From positions 2,542,001 through 2,606,000 of the forward strand of contig JAPCWB010000001.1 in assembly GCA_025938935.1 (NCBI GenBank): 64,000 bases of DNA, read 5' to 3'. This document shows, one piece after another, positions 1 through 10,187 of this stretch (positions are counted from its first letter, which is position 1; each line of letters begins with the position of its first letter). Source of the DNA: Novosphingobium sp. MW5. GTDB taxonomy: Bacteria > Pseudomonadota > Alphaproteobacteria > Sphingomonadales > Sphingomonadaceae. Under the pieces are notes generated by a model, which worked only from the letters and a program-made list of their open reading frames with translations, ran no database searches and was not told the origin of the DNA. Made by a program: the position numbers and the translations under genes.

Positions 1-367
1 CGCTCAGGAAAACGACCCTCGTGTCACGCGGGTCGGCCGCTTCATCCGCAAGGTCCGGATCGACGAACTGCCCCAGACCTGGAGCGTGCTCAAGGGCGAG
101 ATGAGCTTCGTCGGTCCGCGCCCCGAGCGTCCCGAATTTGTCTCAGATCTTGAGGAAAAGCTGCCCTACTATGCGGAACGGCATATGGTTAAGCCGGGGA
201 TCACCGGCTGGGCGCAGATCAATTATCCCTACGGGGCAAATCTCGAGGATTCGCGTCACAAGCTCGAATACGACCTCTATTACGCGAAGAACTATACGCC
301 GTTCCTCGACCTGCTGATCCTGTTGCAGACGCTGCGGGTGGTGCTTTGGCATGAGGGCGCGCGCTGA
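1..367 (+). CDS. Exopolysaccharide sugar transferase, 3' part (5' end outside window)
   Basis: Last ~121 codons of an undecaprenyl-phosphate sugar phosphotransferase of the bacterial sugar transferase family; the reading frame is open from base 2 and ends at TGA 365-367. Visible family motifs are [12 protein letters not shown] and [10 protein letters not shown], which belong to the cytoplasmic catalytic domain that loads the first sugar on the lipid carrier at the inner membrane. It sits two bases before prsK. In XrtA/PEP-CTERM bacteria a TIGR03013-type sugar transferase is regularly found next to prsK-prsR-prsT, so the context supports an exopolysaccharide role linked to PEP-CTERM sorting. 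The N-terminal membrane part is not in the window. Confidence 0.88.
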   Translation, partial: AQENDPRVTRVGRFIRKVRIDELPQTWSVLKGEMSFVGPRPERPEFVSDLEEKLPYYAERHMVKPGITGWAQINYPYGANLEDSRHKLEYDLYYAKNYTPFLDLLILLQTLRVVLWHEGAR

Positions 368-369
368 TC

Positions 370-2479
370 ATGGCTGCGCCGTGGACCCTGCTGGCGGCGG
401 TCACCCACGTTCTTGGAGCCTGCGCGGCTGCCGGAACGGCGGTATGGCTGATGCCGCAGCGCTCCAAGCTGGGATCGGTCGGACTGGCTGCCGTCCTCGC
501 GCTCGCCGTTAGCACCTCCTGGGCCATTACGGCAGGTGCGACCGGTACGGAGAGCGCCGGCACCTATTTCAGCAGAATCACTGCGCAACATCGCCTGGCT
601 GGTCGTGGTGTGGAAGCTGTTCGGGACAGATGGCCGCAGCAGTTCGATCAAGGCCGTCAGGCCGCTGGTCTTCGCTCTCGCGGCTGTTGAGATCATCGCA
701 GGATCACTGCTGGTCATCCTTCACCGCCCGCTTGAGGGGTATCTCGGTCAGGACCAGGCGTTCGCGATGATGGTCAGCTTTCGCCTGCTGTTCACCATCG
801 GCGCACTTGTGTTGCTGCACAATCTTTATAGCGGTGCATCAAACCATGCCCGCCTGGCCCTTCGCTGGCCGGCGCTCGCGCTGGCGGTGCTGTGGACTTA
901 CGACCTTAACATCTACACCGTCGCCTCGATCACCAATGCCTGGCCCGAAGGGTTGGCATCGCTGCGCGGCCTGTCGCTCGCCGCCTGCGCATTGCTGCTG
1001 CTGCCCGCCATCGCAAAGCGTCAGGCGGAGCTGCATTTCAGCCCTTCTCGCATGGTGACCTTCCAGTCCGTCGCCCTGCTCGGGATAGCGGGCTATTTCG
1101 GGGTCATGCTGCTCGCATCAGAGCTGGTCCATGTTGTCGGTCCGAATTATGCCAACCTGTTCCAGTTCGGCCTGTTTATCGTGGCTTCCACGATTGCCGT
1201 GATGCTGGTGCCGTCAAAGCGCCTGCGTTCTTGGCTGAAGGTCACGCTGACCAAGCATCTGTTCCGTCATCGCTATGATTACCGCGCGGAGTGGCTGCGC
1301 TTTGCCGGCACAATCGGCCGCAGCGGTGAGGCTTCATTGCCGCTGGAACAGCGTGCGGTTCAATCGGTCGCCCAGATCACCGAAAGCCCCGCCGGCCTGC
1401 TTCTGGTACCGGGTGAAAGCGGCGACTTCGTGCTGTCGAGCTGCTGGCAGTGGCGCTCGGCAGAGGTTCCCGCGGTCGCGATAGATGCGGCAGCGGCCCG
1501 GCTGCTTGAACAAACGGGCTTCATTGTCGAACTGGATGCCGTTCGCAGCGGAAAGGATCATCGCGGGGAGCGTGATGTGATCCCGGCATGGCTTCGCGAA
1601 GATCAGCGAGCCTGGGCCCTTGTGCCGCTGATCCACTATGAAAGGCTGGTCGGCATCGTCGTGCTGGCCCGCCCCGCGCATGATCGTCCGCTCGACTGGG
1701 AAGACTTCGATGTCCTGCGTGTCATCGGGCAGCAGCTCGCCACGACCCTGGCGGAACATGCCGGGCAGGATGCCCTGGCGGAAGCTGCACGCTTCGACGA
1801 GTTCAACCGCCGCATTGCCTTCGTCATGCATGATATCAAGAACCTGGCGAGCCAATTTGGCTTGCTTGCGCGCAATGCCGAGCTCCACGCGGACAATCCG
1901 GAATTTCGAGCCGACATGCTGGTGACCCTGCGCAGTTCGGCCGACAAGCTGAACGCCCTGATCGCCCGGCTTTCGCGCTATGGCGCCGGCGGTGTCGATC
2001 GTTCCGAAACCTGCGATGCAGCCGAACTGGTGGAACGTGTGGCCGAGCAGTTTGCCGGGCGCCATACTGTCACCGTAGTGCAAAAGCAGGGTGGCCAACT
2101 CCTCCTCAATCGGGAAGCCGTCGAACAGGCGCTTATCCATCTGGTTCAGAATGCTGTCGATGCAAGCGATCGCGGTACGCCGGTCTTCATCGATCAGACC
2201 AGCGACGGGCTCTCAGCCCGTATCGAGATCGTCGATTCCGGCGTTGGCATGTCACCTGAATTCGTCCGGACCAAACTGTTCAAGCCCTTTGTTTCTTCCA
2301 AGACCGGCGGCTTCGGCATCGGTGCCTTCGAGGCGCGCGAACTGATCCGCAGCGCCAAGGGCCGGCTCGATGTCGAAAGCCGGGAAGGGCTCGGTACCCG
2401 TTTCATTGTCCGCCTGCCGCTCGCCGCGACAGCCGATCTCCTGTCCAGCCACGAACCCAAGAACTGGAATGCAGCCTGA
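370..2479 (+). CDS. prsK: PEP-CTERM system sensor histidine kinase PrsK (one-base frame break)
   Basis: Membrane histidine kinase of the PEP-CTERM/XrtA exosortase system, partner of PrsR. The N-terminal half has several hydrophobic segments, the middle resembles a GAF sensor domain, and the C-terminal half has an H-box (MHDIKN, bases ~1827-1845) and an ATPase domain with a DSGVGM N2/G1 motif. The N-terminus (from ATG 370) reads in one frame to about base 570 and the remainder (from about ESLRNIAW, base 575) in the +1 frame. The span of 2110 bases equals 703 codons plus one base, so one surplus base near 545-575 explains it, possibly the A before GAATC at 575. Joined, the protein is ~702 residues, the normal family length. 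The stop overlaps the prsR start by one base, implying coupling. Probably a consensus error, not a pseudogene. Confidence 0.86.
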
Positions 2480-3843
2480 TGCCTGATACCAAACCCAAGC
2501 TGCTGATTGTCGAGGATGATGCCGGCCTGCAGGCTCAGCTCAAGTGGGCCTATCCCGACTTTGACGTCGTCATCGTCGGCGACCGTGCAGCGGCAATTGC
2601 GGCGGTCCGTGCGGAAGAGCCGCCGGTCGTCACGCTTGACCTTGGCCTGCCGCCCGATCCCGACGGCACGAGCGAAGGCTTTGCGGTGCTCGACGAGATC
2701 ATGGCGATCAAGCCGGACACCAAAGTGATTGTCGCCAGCGGCCACGGGGCGCGGGAGTCCGCCCTTCAGGCGATCGCGCGCGGCGCCTATGATTTCTACC
2801 AAAAGCCGCTCGACATCGACGCGATCGGCCTCATCGTCCGACGTGCATTTCATCTCCATCAGATCGAGAACGAGAACCGCCGCCTAGCTTCGAGCGCCGG
2901 AGACGAGAACCGGGTGCTGGGCAGGATGCTGACGGCTGCACCGGAAATGGTCCGGGTCGCCGGGACCATCGAGCGTGTCGCCAATACCAATGTCTCGGTC
3001 ATGTTGCTCGGTGCCAGCGGCACCGGCAAGGAACTGCTCGCGCGTGGTCTGCATGAGGCAAGCGACAGAGCAAAGGGCGCGTTCATCGCGATCAACTGTG
3101 CCGCGATCCCGGAAAACCTGCTGGAGAGCGAACTCTTCGGCCATGAAAAGGGCGCATTCACCGGCGCGGTCAAGACGACCGAGGGCAAGATCGAAATGGC
3201 CGACGGCGGCACCCTGTTCCTCGATGAAGTGGGTGACATTCCCTTGCCATTGCAGGTGAAGCTGCTTCGCTTCCTTCAGGAACGCGTTATCGAGCGCATC
3301 GGCGGTCGCACCTCCATCCCGGTCAACACTCGCATCGTCTGCGCAACGCACCAAAACCTTGATGCGATGATCGCCGAGGGCCGCTTCCGTGAGGACCTTT
3401 ACTACCGCCTTGCCGAAATCGTCGTGAAGATCCCGAGCCTGGCTGAACGACCGGGCGACGCGACGCTGCTGGCAAAGGCCTTCCTTGCCCGCTTTGCCCG
3501 CGAGATGAACCCGCAGGTCAAGGGCTTCGCGCCCGATGCGTTGGCGGCAATCGATGGCTGGCCCCGGCCGGGCAATGTCCGCGAACTGGAAAACCGGGTG
3601 AAGCGCGCAGTTATCATGGCTGACGGGAAGCTCGTTGCAGCCGCCGACCTCGACCTGCCAGGCGGGGTGAGCGACGAGGGCAATGCTCTCAACCTCAAGT
3701 CGGCACGGGAACACACCGACCGCAAGATGATCCGCCATGCGCTGGCCCGCAGCGAAGGCAACATTTCGAGCACCGCCAAGCTGCTCGGCATCAGCAGGCC
3801 CACCTTGTACGACCTGCTCAAGCAATACGACCTCCATGGCTGA
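2479..3843 (+). CDS. prsR: PEP-CTERM-box response regulator PrsR (sigma-54 activator)
   Basis: 454-residue NtrC-type regulator. Residues 1-~125 are a receiver domain with acidic pair E12/D13-D14 and predicted phosphorylated Asp54 in [10 protein letters not shown] central AAA+ domain follows, with Walker A GASGTGKE near residue 180 and the sigma-54 contact loop GAFTGA. The C-terminal Fis-type helix-turn-helix is near [18 protein letters not shown]. It is expected to activate sigma-54 promoters of PEP-CTERM and exopolysaccharide genes after phosphorylation by PrsK. The start ATG overlaps the prsK stop, and the 3' end overlaps the prsT start by eight bases, so the three genes form one transcriptional unit. 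Sequence is intact. Confidence 0.95.
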   Translation: MPDTKPKLLIVEDDAGLQAQLKWAYPDFDVVIVGDRAAAIAAVRAEEPPVVTLDLGLPPDPDGTSEGFAVLDEIMAIKPDTKVIVASGHGARESALQAIARGAYDFYQKPLDIDAIGLIVRRAFHLHQIENENRRLASSAGDENRVLGRMLTAAPEMVRVAGTIERVANTNVSVMLLGASGTGKELLARGLHEASDRAKGAFIAINCAAIPENLLESELFGHEKGAFTGAVKTTEGKIEMADGGTLFLDEVGDIPLPLQVKLLRFLQERVIERIGGRTSIPVNTRIVCATHQNLDAMIAEGRFREDLYYRLAEIVVKIPSLAERPGDATLLAKAFLARFAREMNPQVKGFAPDALAAIDGWPRPGNVRELENRVKRAVIMADGKLVAAADLDLPGGVSDEGNALNLKSAREHTDRKMIRHALARSEGNISSTAKLLGISRPTLYDLLKQYDLHG

Positions 3844-5598
3844 AAGGCGGCGCCTCCGCCCTTGGCTTGCGCTGGCAGGGGCCTGCGCTCTGGCGGCAGG
3901 TTCCTCTCCCGGGACCGCCGATGTCGCGGCACGCGATGCCGCATTTGCCAAGGCGCGGGCGGCACTGGCTCGCGGCGACGGCGTTGCTGCCGAGATCGCC
4001 CTTCGCGATGCCCAAGCGCAAGGGGCAGACAGGCTCTCGCTGGCTGCCGGAATGGGTGAGGCCTTGCTGGCTCAAGGCAAGCCTGACAAGGCACGCGAAT
4101 GGCTTGGGCCTGCACAATTTGCCGAGGCGGACCGGGCGCGTGGATTGCGAATGCTCTCCCGTCTGGAGAGCCTTTCCGGAAACGTGGCAGCGGCCGAGGC
4201 AGCATTGTCCAAAGCCATTGCGGCAAGTCCGGACGATGCCGACGCCTGGGTCGATCTCGCACAGCTGCGCTATCGCACCGGCAACCAGTTTGCCGCCTTC
4301 GATGCGCTGCAATCTGCGCTGAAGGCGGGGCCCGGCAATCTTCGCGCCATAGACTTCATGGGCCTCATCGTTCGCGATCAGTTCGGACCTGAAGCCGCGC
4401 TGCAATGGTTCGAGCGTGGCCTACTGCAAGCGCCGAATGATGGCATTCTGCTCGCTGACTATGCTGCGACGCTTGGCGATCTCGGGCGGTACAGGCAGAT
4501 GCTCGTCGTCACGCGCCGCATGCTCGAACTCGGTGTGGCAGAACCGAAGGCCCACTACTTGCAGGCGGTGCTGGCGGCGCGAGCCGGCAACCTTTCGCTG
4601 GCGAGAGCCTGTCTGAACCGGGCGGGCAAGATTGGCGAGGAAATGCCCTCGGCTATCCTGCTCTCGGGCATCATTGACCTGCAGGGCGGGAACCCCAAGC
4701 TCGCCGAGGAGTCCTTCCGGCGGCTCGTCTCGATGCAACCGCAGAATGAGGCGGCGCACCTGCTGTTGGCACGGGCGATGTACGACCAGGGCGGACAGAA
4801 AAGTGTCATCGAGAAATATGGCTCCCTGGCGGCGAGCGATGCTGCGCCGCCTTACCTTTTGACGCTGGTCGCCCGATCTTACGAAGACCTTGGCCAGCGA
4901 GACCTTGCCGCGCCCTTGCTGGATCGGGCCGCTTCAGTGCAGTCCGCTTCGCTCAGGACAGCACTCGACTTCGGCGCGTCATCGACGACCCCCGGTGATG
5001 CGGCCGCTGCCAAGGTTCGTTCCGCGCTGGCAAGCGGTCGCATTGCCGATGCCGCATCCATCGCCGAACAGCTTAAGTCAGCGTGGCAAGGAATGGGTTC
5101 AGCCCATCTCCTCGCCGGCGATGCCCAGTTCGCTGCTGGTCGTTTCGACCTTGCAGCGGCTGCCTATGCCCGGGCAGCCCGGGTCCGGCTTGATGACAAC
5201 CTCGCCGTCCGCCTCGTGCTCACCGCCGCGCGGCAGGGCAAGGCCGCTTCGGGTGCGCAGCTCACGGCGGGGTACCTGAGTTCCCGGCCACAGAGCCCCG
5301 TTGCTGCCCGTCTTGCCGCCGACTATGCCGCCTCGATGGGCGACTGGGGCAAGGCGAGGTCACTCCTCGAGAACCTCGCCGCGCGGGGCGGGGGCGAGAC
5401 GTTCGCCTGCTTGGCGATCTGTCCTACGCTCATCTCCGCCTTGGTGACGTCAAGTCAGCCACGAATACAGCGCGCCGCGCCCTGGATCTCCAGCCCGCAA
5501 GCCCGGTTGCGGCACAGGCGCTGGCAATGGCGCTCAAGGCGGGCAAGCAGGACGATGTCCTTGCCAACGCCCCGGCCGCCCGCGCCGCGCGACCCTGA
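3836..5598 (+). CDS. prsT: PEP-CTERM-associated TPR lipoprotein-like protein PrsT (one-base frame break)
   Basis: Exported tetratricopeptide-repeat protein of the prsK-prsR-prsT set. It starts with a basic stretch and hydrophobic signal-like segment (RPWLALAGACALAAG), then continuous helical repeats with A/G/Y TPR spacing along the whole length. The start ATG at 3836 overlaps the prsR end by eight bases. The frame breaks at a five-G run (5390-5394). Adding one G restores the downstream text (RDVRLLGDLSYAHLRLGD and further repeats), which ends at TGA 5596-5598. Without the fix, translation would run out of frame across the end of the next, convergent gene. A one-base loss in a G run fits a sequencing or assembly error. 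Stop codons of this gene and the convergent DUF475 gene are adjacent. Confidence 0.82.
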
Positions 5599-6649
5599 TC
5601 AGGCTTCCGCTTCGACTCCGTGGCGACGGTTCCAGCGGACCGACCACCACAGTGACAGCCCGATCATGGCCGCACCGATCAGGCCGGTGACGGCTTCGGG
5701 AATGTGGAACCTCGCCGAGGCAAGCATGATCCCGCCCAGCGCAATAATTGCCCAGAACGCGCCGTGCTCAAGGTAGCGGTATTCCGCAAGCGTACCCTTC
5801 TTGACCAGCATGATCGTCATCGAACGGACGAACATGGCGCCGATCGACAGGCCCAGCGCGATGACGATCATGTTGTTCGACAGCGCAAAGGCCCCGATCA
5901 CGCCGTCGAAGCTGAACGAGGCATCGAGTACGTTGAGATAGAGGAAACCGCCAAGGCCTGAACGCACCACTGCTCCTGCCGCCCGGTGCGCTTCCTCACG
6001 CATTTCCATGATCGTGCCGATTGCCTCGACCGCAATGAAGCTGACCAGGCCGAGCATACCTGCGACAACGAAAGTCAGGGCCTCTGCCGGATCGAGGAGC
6101 AGCGAAATGCCATAGATCACCAGCAGCAGCAGCGCGATTTCCAGCGCCTTGATGCTCGAGTACTTGGAAAGCCACGACTCCAGACCCTTGATCCAGTGCA
6201 CTTCCTTGTCCGAGATCGAAAAAGAAGCTGAGCCCGACCATGGCGAGGAACGCCCCGCCGAAACCGGCAATGCCGACATGGGCGCTCGATACGATTTCCT
6301 CATACTGCTTGGGTTGGTTCAATGAGAGTTGAACTGCCTCTACAGGGCCTAAACCTGCTGCAATCGCCACGATGGCAAGCGGGAAGACGATCCTCATGCC
6401 GAAGACGGCAATCACCATGCCCCAGGTCAGGAACCGGCGCTGCCAGATGTCGTCCATTTCCTGCAGCACCGTCGCGTTGACCACGGCGTTGTCGAACGAA
6501 AGCGAGATTTCGAGGATCGACAGGACGAAAACGATCCACAGCAGCGAAAGCATGCCGCTGACCGTGCCGTGCAACTGCCAGCCGTAAAGTGCGGCCAGCG
6601 CGAGGCAAACGGCGGTGAAAAGGATCGAACCCTTGTAGAAACGGAGCAA
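5599..6649 (-). CDS. DUF475 / TerC-like integral membrane protein (one-base frame break)
   Basis: Multi-span membrane protein of the DUF475 family, related to TerC; the transported ion is not known, though metal export is proposed for the superfamily. The N-terminal part shows LLRFYKGSILFTAVC and a conserved acidic helix ILEISLSFDNAVVNATVL; the C-terminal half has a second DASFSFDGVIGAFAL motif, the two-repeat layout typical of the family. The start is TTG 6649-6647 with GAGG about ten bases upstream. The frame breaks around 6218-6232, between LSFFFD and SDKEVHWIKG. The span of 1051 bases is 350 codons plus one, so one base is surplus; GATCTCGG on the coding strand was probably GATTCGG. Reconstructed length ~349 residues is usual for the family. 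Confidence 0.84.
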
Positions 6650-6684
6650 GGCTGGCCTCGAAGATTGGGGGCTGAAAAGGAGAG

Positions 6685-7554
6685 TTACTTGGGCTGGTAG
6701 GTCTGTTCGACGCCCGGAAACGCACGGGAGCGGACATCGGTTGCATAGCGTTCCGCCGCGGCCGAAATGGTATCGGCAATTTCCTCGTAGCGGCGCACGA
6801 AGCGGGGCACGCGTTCGAACATGCCGAGCATGTCCTCGGTCACCAGAACCTGCCCGTCGCACTGGGCCGATGCGCCGATGCCTATGGTGGGGCAGGCGAC
6901 CGCCTTGGTCACCTCGATGGCGATAGGCTCAACTACGCCTTCGATGACGATGGCAAAGGCTCCGGCAGCATCAAGCGCCTTGGCATCCGATACGATCTTT
7001 GCCGCTTCCGCATCGCTACGGCCGCGCGCATTGTAGCCGCCCAGCACGTTGACAGCCTGCGGCGTCAGCCCGACATGGCCGATCACCGGGATGCCGCGCT
7101 TCACGAGGAATTCGACCGTGGGCGCCATGGCCTCGCCGCCTTCGAGCTTCACGCCCGCGCAGCCCGTTTCCTTGAGCAGGCGCGATGCGCTTTCGAAAGC
7201 CTGCTGAGGTGATCCTTCATAGGAACCGAAAGGCATATCGACGATGACCACCGAATGGTACGATCCGCGCACCACTGCCGCGCCGTGGGCGGCCATCATG
7301 TCGAGCGTCACCGGTACGCTGGAGGGCAGGCCGTAAATCACCTGTCCGAGCGAATCCCCCACGAGCAGCACGTCGCAGTGCGCGTCGAGCAATTGCGCCT
7401 GTCGCGCCGTATAGGCGGTGAGCATGACGATCGGTTCGGCAGTCACGCCATCCACCTTGCGCTTGCGGATCGCGGGAACGGTCAGCCGCTTCATCGGCGC
7501 GGGAGTCGGATTCGCCCGGCTGGTGGCGGTATCGAGCTGGAAAGTGGATGACAT
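6685..7554 (-). CDS. panB: 3-methyl-2-oxobutanoate hydroxymethyltransferase
   Basis: First committed enzyme of pantothenate synthesis. It transfers a one-carbon unit from 5,10-methylenetetrahydrofolate to alpha-ketoisovalerate, giving ketopantoate. The 289-residue protein has the TIM-barrel signatures [10 protein letters not shown], the Mg-binding LVGDSLGQV, the catalytic-region KLEGGE and the HVGLTPQ motif. ATG at 7554 is preceded by AAAGGAA at a good distance. Its substrate alpha-ketoisovalerate is made by IlvBN/IlvC, also encoded in this window. It stands alone, divergent from the permease gene, with a strong inverted repeat 63 bases upstream of its start. Confidence 0.97.
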   Translation of the reverse strand: MSSTFQLDTATSRANPTPAPMKRLTVPAIRKRKVDGVTAEPIVMLTAYTARQAQLLDAHCDVLLVGDSLGQVIYGLPSSVPVTLDMMAAHGAAVVRGSYHSVVIVDMPFGSYEGSPQQAFESASRLLKETGCAGVKLEGGEAMAPTVEFLVKRGIPVIGHVGLTPQAVNVLGGYNARGRSDAEAAKIVSDAKALDAAGAFAIVIEGVVEPIAIEVTKAVACPTIGIGASAQCDGQVLVTEDMLGMFERVPRFVRRYEEIADTISAAAERYATDVRSRAFPGVEQTYQPK

Positions 7555-7907
7555 GGGCGTTCCTTTAAGCGCGATTGCGGCAAAGCGCCAGAACCGAGCG
7601 CGGCGGAAATCCGTGGTGCATGGGTGACAGAGGTGACACCCTGTCACCCTGCATTTCATGGCCATTTTCCGCAGATTCCCTCAGGCTTGGCGAGGGGCCG
7701 GCAAGGGTGACACATCGCGAGGTGCGCGCGGTGGCATGAATTGGCAGGATCGACATGGCCTCGATAAGCCACAAAATTGGCCCTGTAGGACAGTGTTTCC
7801 GTACAGGGATGCGACAAACGGCTGGGGATGGCGGACGTTTATTGCTTGCCAATGAAACTAGTCCCGCTAGCTTCCGCGCCAGAAATCAAACCGATCGGGG
7901 GAACCGC
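7555..7907. other. Intergenic region between divergent panB and permease gene (353 bases)
   Basis: The only stretch over 300 bases without a gene. It must hold the promoters for panB (leftward) and the amino-acid permease (rightward). The clearest structure is the inverted repeat at 7617-7653, annotated separately; a further copy of its half-site, GGGTGACA, occurs at 7705-7712. A 95-codon open frame on the minus strand has basic, Pro/Ser-rich composition and no recognisable domain, and was not called. No clear sigma-70 consensus, riboswitch or terminator was recognised. Confidence 0.6.
7617..7653. promoter_or_regulatory. Inverted repeat with three TGACA/TGTCA half-sites
   Basis: Left arm TGCATGGGTGACAG (7617-7630) and right arm CTGTCACCCTGCA (7641-7653) are complementary except for one extra T. 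The ten bases between them, AGGTGACACC, contain another GTGAC half-site, so GGTGACA and TGTCACC also pair at 7632-7638 and 7642-7648. The structure could be an operator for a dimeric repressor acting on panB or the permease, or an RNA hairpin in the panB leader. No regulator gene is adjacent, so the protein is unknown. Confidence 0.45.
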
Positions 7908-9503
7908 ATGTTCGGCCGCGTTAAACCGCTGGACGCCATTCTGGCGACAGCTGAAAAGAAATCCCTGCACCGCTCTCTGGGTGCGTTCCAGCTGACCATG
8001 CTGGGCGTCGGGGCCATCATCGGCACCGGCATCTTCGTTCTTACCGCCGAAGCCGCGCAGAAGGCGGGGCCGGGCATGATGCTCAGCTTCGTCATTGCCG
8101 GCCTGGTCTGCGCCGTTGCGGCGCTTTGCTATGCCGAAATGGCTTCGATGGTTCCTGTTTCCGGTTCCGCTTACACCTACAGCTATGCCGTTATGGGCGA
8201 ACTGCTGGCCTGGATGGTCGGCTGGGCGCTGGTGCTCGAATATGCGGTGGCTGCGGGCGCGGTTTCGGTCGGGTGGTCCGGCTATTTCGTCGGGCTATTG
8301 CGAGAGTACCTGGGCATCGGATTGCCGCAGGAAATCGTCAATGCCAACGCCCTGATCGCCCATATCAAGCTGGCTTTCGGCGCAACTCCTTCGACAGAGC
8401 TGTCCACGGCGCTGGAGGTTGGCGGTTACATCAACCTGCCGGCTTTCGTCATCGCCCTGCTGGTTACCTGGCTGCTGGTCATCGGCACCAAGGAAAGCGC
8501 CTTCGTCAACGCGGTGCTCGTCGTCGTGAAGATCACTGCGCTGACCGCCTTCGTCGTGCTTGCGGTGCCGGTGATGAATTCGGCCAATTTCGAACCTTTC
8601 GCACCGCTGGGCTTCGGCGGCATTTCGGCCGCCGCTGCCTCGATCTTCTTCGCCTATGTCGGCTTCGACGCGGTTTCGACCGCGGCTGAGGAAACCAAGA
8701 ACCCGCAGCGCAACATGCCGATCGGCCTGATCGGCAGCCTTGCCATCTGCACCGTCTTCTACCTGCTTGTTGCCGCTGGCGTCATCGGCACGGTGGGCGC
8801 CCAGCCGGTGTTCGATGCAGCCGGTAACGGCATTGCACCGGGCAATTCGACCGCCATGGCCGCTGCCTGCGCCAACATCGCCAATGAAGCCGTGGTTTGC
8901 TCCAAGGAAGCGCTGGCATGGACGCTGCGTGAAATCGGCTGGCAGCAGGTTGGCAACCTTGTCGGTCTTGCCGCCGGCCTGGCCCTGCCTTCGGTCGTGC
9001 TGATGATGATGTTCGGCCAGACCCGCATCTTCTTCGTCATGAGCCGCGATGGCCTGCTTCCGGAAAAGCTGTCGCGCATCCACCCGAAGTATCACACGCC
9101 GCATGTGGTAACGATCATCACCGGCGTGTTCGTCGCCCTGTTCGCCGCGCTGTTCCCGGTGGGCGCGCTGGCCGACATTTCCAACTCGGGCACGCTCTTT
9201 GCTTTCGCCATGGTGGCCATTGCCGTGATGGTGCTGCGCAAGACCGATCCGAACCGCGTGCGTCCCTTCCGTACGCCTGCGGTCATGGTGGTGGCGCCGC
9301 TTGCGATCCTGGGCTGTCTCTACCTGTTCTTCAGCCTCGATTGGTACACGCTCAGCCTGTTTGTGGGCTGGGCCGTGCTGGGGCTGATCATCTACTTCAC
9401 CTACAGCCGCAACCACAGCCATGTGGGCCGCGGTGTGGTCGAAGTGCATGAGGATGACGATGACATCCCGCCCAGTTCGGTTCCGCCGATGCCGGGCGTC
9501 TGA
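7908..9503 (+). CDS. APC-family amino acid permease (cationic amino acid transporter type)
   Basis: 531-residue inner-membrane carrier of the amino acid-polyamine-organocation superfamily, close to the CAT/YhdG-type permeases. The first membrane helix carries the substrate-binding signature GVGAIIGTGIFVL, and about twelve further hydrophobic segments follow, with an acidic cytoplasmic tail (HEDDDD). ATG 7908 follows a GGGGGA ribosome site. An upstream in-frame start exists at 7755, but it would add an uncharged leader not typical of the family. The substrate cannot be told from sequence; basic amino acids are the usual guess. A strong hairpin terminator follows the stop. Confidence 0.92.
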   Translation: MFGRVKPLDAILATAEKKSLHRSLGAFQLTMLGVGAIIGTGIFVLTAEAAQKAGPGMMLSFVIAGLVCAVAALCYAEMASMVPVSGSAYTYSYAVMGELLAWMVGWALVLEYAVAAGAVSVGWSGYFVGLLREYLGIGLPQEIVNANALIAHIKLAFGATPSTELSTALEVGGYINLPAFVIALLVTWLLVIGTKESAFVNAVLVVVKITALTAFVVLAVPVMNSANFEPFAPLGFGGISAAAASIFFAYVGFDAVSTAAEETKNPQRNMPIGLIGSLAICTVFYLLVAAGVIGTVGAQPVFDAAGNGIAPGNSTAMAAACANIANEAVVCSKEALAWTLREIGWQQVGNLVGLAAGLALPSVVLMMMFGQTRIFFVMSRDGLLPEKLSRIHPKYHTPHVVTIITGVFVALFAALFPVGALADISNSGTLFAFAMVAIAVMVLRKTDPNRVRPFRTPAVMVVAPLAILGCLYLFFSLDWYTLSLFVGWAVLGLIIYFTYSRNHSHVGRGVVEVHEDDDDIPPSSVPPMPGV

Positions 9504-9522
9504 TCTCCGCGATCAGTGCACG

Positions 9523-9560
9523 AAAAAAGGGCCGTCCCGATGGGGCGGCCCTTTCTCTTT
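9523..9560. terminator. Intrinsic terminator between convergent permease and PNPOx-like genes
   Basis: AAAGGGCCGTCCC and GGGGCGGCCCTTT form a near-perfect stem around a short loop at 9526-9553. The element is flanked by an A run on the left and TTTCTCTTT on the right, so it can stop transcription from both convergent genes. Confidence 0.85.
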
Positions 9561-9572
9561 GGCGCGTTGGCT

Positions 9573-10064
9573 TCAGTTTGCCTGGTCGAGCCGGGTTTCG
9601 CGGTGATAACCCTGGGTATCGTCGCGCACGTCCATGCCGAGCATCATCTTGATCGTCGGCTTGATGCCAAGGTCCGAATCCCAGATCGACGCATCGCCCA
9701 GGTCCATGCGCAGCATCAGCAGGTCCGGATCGTCCTTGCCGCCGGGGAACCATGCCTCGACAAAGTTCGACCAATGCTTTTCCAGGCGTTCCCGGCTGGT
9801 TTCCTCGATCAGGGTGCCGTGGAAGCGGCAGAACAGGTCATGATTCTTGGACGCGTAGGTTGCGGTGGCCGGGCCTCCCGGGGCGAAGCGGCCCGAGCGC
9901 GAGGTGTAGAACCAGATGTTGCCGTGGCCTTCCTTTTCGAGCTGCGCGGTCATCGGGGCGGCGCTGTCGGGATCGGCATCGAGCTGGAGCATCACCATCG
10001 GTGAATCTTCCATCTTGTGCCAGAACTTCTCCTTGATTTCGTGATTGCTGTCGTGGTCGCTCAT
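9573..10064 (-). CDS. Pyridoxamine 5'-phosphate oxidase-like (general stress protein 26 type)
   Basis: 163-residue protein of the split-barrel FMN-binding superfamily, in the group of general-stress PNPOx-like proteins. It shows LEKEGHGNIWFYTSRSG, a central CRFHGTLIEE strand and the family's C-terminal PTIKMMLGMDV. Members bind flavin or related cofactors and most have no demonstrated PNP oxidase activity. The chosen start is ATG 10064 (MSDHDSNHEIKEKFW); an upstream in-frame ATG at 10163 would run through the LexA operator of the divergent imuA and is unlikely. The start lies 83 bases from that operator, so SOS control of this gene is possible but not shown. Confidence 0.85.
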   Translation of the reverse strand: MSDHDSNHEIKEKFWHKMEDSPMVMLQLDADPDSAAPMTAQLEKEGHGNIWFYTSRSGRFAPGGPATATYASKNHDLFCRFHGTLIEETSRERLEKHWSNFVEAWFPGGKDDPDLLMLRMDLGDASIWDSDLGIKPTIKMMLGMDVRDDTQGYHRETRLDQAN

Positions 10065-10146
10065 GTCGGTTCTCGCTTCGCGGGGTGGGGGTGTGAAAAG
10101 AACCGCCGAGCGCCAGAACGGTTCCCTTGCCAAGCCGGAACAATGA

Positions 10147-10161
10147 GAACATAAAAAGAAC
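10147..10161 (+). promoter_or_regulatory. LexA operator (SOS box) for imuA-imuB
   Basis: GAAC-ATAAAAA-GAAC, an exact match to the alphaproteobacterial LexA site GAAC-N7-GAAC (reverse complement of GTTC-N7-GTTC). It lies 27 bases before the likely imuA start. The same extended pattern GAACATAWAARGAACAT recurs twice in this window (12397 and 16125). Confidence 0.92.
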
Positions 10162-10187
10162 ATTGAGCCGATTCGCTGTTGCTGACC

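Noticed and set aside
5599-6862. DUF475 gene read as two separate genes
   Set aside because: The two parts join into one normal-length protein with one base removed.
8295-9449. 384-codon His-rich frame antisense to the permease
   Set aside because: His/Asp-rich text is the usual complement of a hydrophobic membrane gene.
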